Shown piece after piece: positions 13,621 to 14,389 of a stretch of DNA of 14,389 nt. The notes beneath the pieces are model-generated. The model worked only from the letters and a program-made list of their open reading frames with translations, was not told the DNA's origin and did no database searches. Both the position numbers and the translations under genes were made by a program. This DNA is from an uncultured Clostridia bacterium (GTDB lineage Bacteria; Bacillota; Clostridia; Oscillospirales; Acutalibacteraceae), in NCBI GenBank assembly GCA_937902305.1, contig CALDHV010000055.1, forward strand, positions 1-14,389, in the 5' to 3' direction. Position 1 is the stretch's first letter; each line of letters starts with the position of its first letter.

Positions 13621-14180
13621 TGGCGGGCTGTGGCTTGCATTGTATGAAGATCAATCATATCACCGTTCACGCCGGCGCGGACGCGCTGGTGGAGGATGTC
13701 AGTCTCCACGCCCATTGCGGAGAGATCACCGCGGTGATCGGACGCAACGGCGCGGGCAAATCCACCCTATTCAAGGCGATCATCGGTGAGGTGCGGCACG
13801 AGGGCGAGATCGTTTTTACCGGGCACGACGGCATCCCGGCGGGGAAAAAGCCCCGCATCGGCTATGTGCCGCAGAGCATCAACGTCGATCGCGGCTCTCC
13901 GGCGACGGTGCTGGATGTCGCGCTGTCGTTTACCAGCCGTTGGCCGGTATTTTTGCCGATCCCGCGCCGTCTGCGGCGGGAGCTTCAGGCGCATTTCGCG
14001 CATTTTGAGGCGGACAGCCTGCTGGATAAGCCGATCGGACGGCTGTCCGGCGGCGAATTACAGCGGGTACTGTTGGCGATCGCCACCCGCCCGCACCCCG
14101 ATATGCTGGTGCTTGATGAGCCAACAAACGGGCTTGATGCAAATGGAATTCGCGAAATTAAAATATTCTTGAAAAAATAA
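13620..14180 (+). CDS. ABC transporter ATPase (ZnuC-like), 3' end replaced
   Basis: 186 residues to the stop, against about 220-260 for the family. Walker A GRNGAGKST (41-49), the Q-loop VPQS (Gln85), signature LSGGE (142-146) and Walker B MLVLDE (162-167) are intact. The H-loop histidine and the C-terminal helices are missing. It should power the zinc-type uptake system with the upstream binding protein; the permease (ZnuB-like) would be next but is not seen. The ATG overlaps the preceding TGA (TGATG), 11 nt after AAGGAG. From about 14112 codon use switches from GC-rich to AT-rich (CCA ACA AAC) within DEPTNGLD, and the tail DANGIREIKIFLKK resembles other ABC exporters. As read here the product would probably be inactive; the true 3' end is likely lost to a chimeric junction. 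Confidence 0.75.
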   Translation: MAGCGLHCMKINHITVHAGADALVEDVSLHAHCGEITAVIGRNGAGKSTLFKAIIGEVRHEGEIVFTGHDGIPAGKKPRIGYVPQSINVDRGSPATVLDVALSFTSRWPVFLPIPRRLRRELQAHFAHFEADSLLDKPIGRLSGGELQRVLLAIATRPHPDMLVLDEPTNGLDANGIREIKIFLKK

Positions 14181-14389
14181 TGAACAAAACGGGTGTGAAA
14201 GGCGTCCACAACATGTACGATGCAGAAAACCACATGGTTGTATTTTCACCACTTTACGAAAATGTGAAATTTAGTGATCCATCATATTGTTTGCCTGGAT
14301 TTATGGAACTATGGGCTCGTTGGGCGGAAACGAATAACGAGTTTTGGGCAGAAGCAGCAACGGCAGCAAGAACATTATTACAAAAATCT
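14162..14389 (+). pseudogene. Internal fragment of a GH8-like glycoside hydrolase, open at the window end
   Basis: A frame runs without stop from 14162 to the last base (76 codons). It includes GVHNMYDAENHMVVFSP and FSDPSYCLPGFMELWARWAE, which resemble the middle of family 8 glycosidases of the reducing-end xylose-releasing type. There a D-P-S-Y-x-L-P segment carries the presumed catalytic base. The N-terminal part with the catalytic Glu is absent, and no ribosome binding site precedes the internal ATG at 14180. GC drops to 21 of 60 bases in 14221-14280, against 35 of 60 in 13981-14040. The fragment is therefore probably foreign to this chromosome or misassembled. Family recognition is by eye. 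Confidence 0.55.

Overview
The window looks like chromosomal DNA of a moderately GC-rich Clostridia-type Firmicute, perhaps an uncultured Oscillospirales/Ruminococcaceae relative. This rests on strong GGAGG ribosome binding sites, sigma-A-like promoters (TTGACA-N17-TATAAT), TTG and GTG starts, a PyrR attenuator of the Firmicute type, and the ParA/ParB (Soj/Spo0J), QueT, PnuC and bactofilin families. The placement is inferred from gene content, because no rRNA is present.

Layout. 1-430: a tRNA-Val(GAC) gene on the minus strand with its own consensus promoter and terminator, then the promoter of the next gene. 429-1795: a type Ic aspartate aminotransferase ending in a bidirectional terminator. 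1805-3394 (minus): an operon of a membrane-anchored polysaccharide deacetylase and a bactofilin, probably a cell-wall or morphology module. 3403-3673: a 24-bp tandem repeat, then a gene scar in which the 3' ends of an AraC-type regulator and a GH4 alpha-galactosidase-like gene are joined tail-outward. 3765-6259: adenine phosphoribosyltransferase, a terminator, then a GH13 alpha-glucan hydrolase with its own promoter. 6258-6456: a mobile-looking repeat element containing a REP-like palindrome. 6466-8614 (minus): pyrR and a uracil permease, preceded by a well-resolved PyrR-binding attenuator. 8624-9455: pnuC, divergent from pyrR. 9458-9540: a second copy of the repeat element, with a perfect 20-bp inverted repeat. 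9707-14180 (plus): parA, parB, an acyl-ACP thioesterase, queT, a zinc-type ABC binding protein and an ABC ATPase, closely packed enough to be one or two transcripts.

Functionally this is mostly housekeeping: pyrimidine and purine salvage under PyrR control, NAD and queuosine precursor uptake, chromosome segregation, metal uptake and alpha-glucan use.

The last ~280 bp differ. Inside the Walker B/D-loop of the ABC ATPase, codon use turns abruptly AT-rich, the ATPase ends early without its H-loop, and an open frame resembling an internal piece of a GH8 glycosidase follows to the window end. This is either an assembly chimera or a recent recombination. I found no convincing new defence or mobile system. 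The most interesting material is the repeat family placed after stop codons, the AraC/GH4 deletion scar and the chimeric end.
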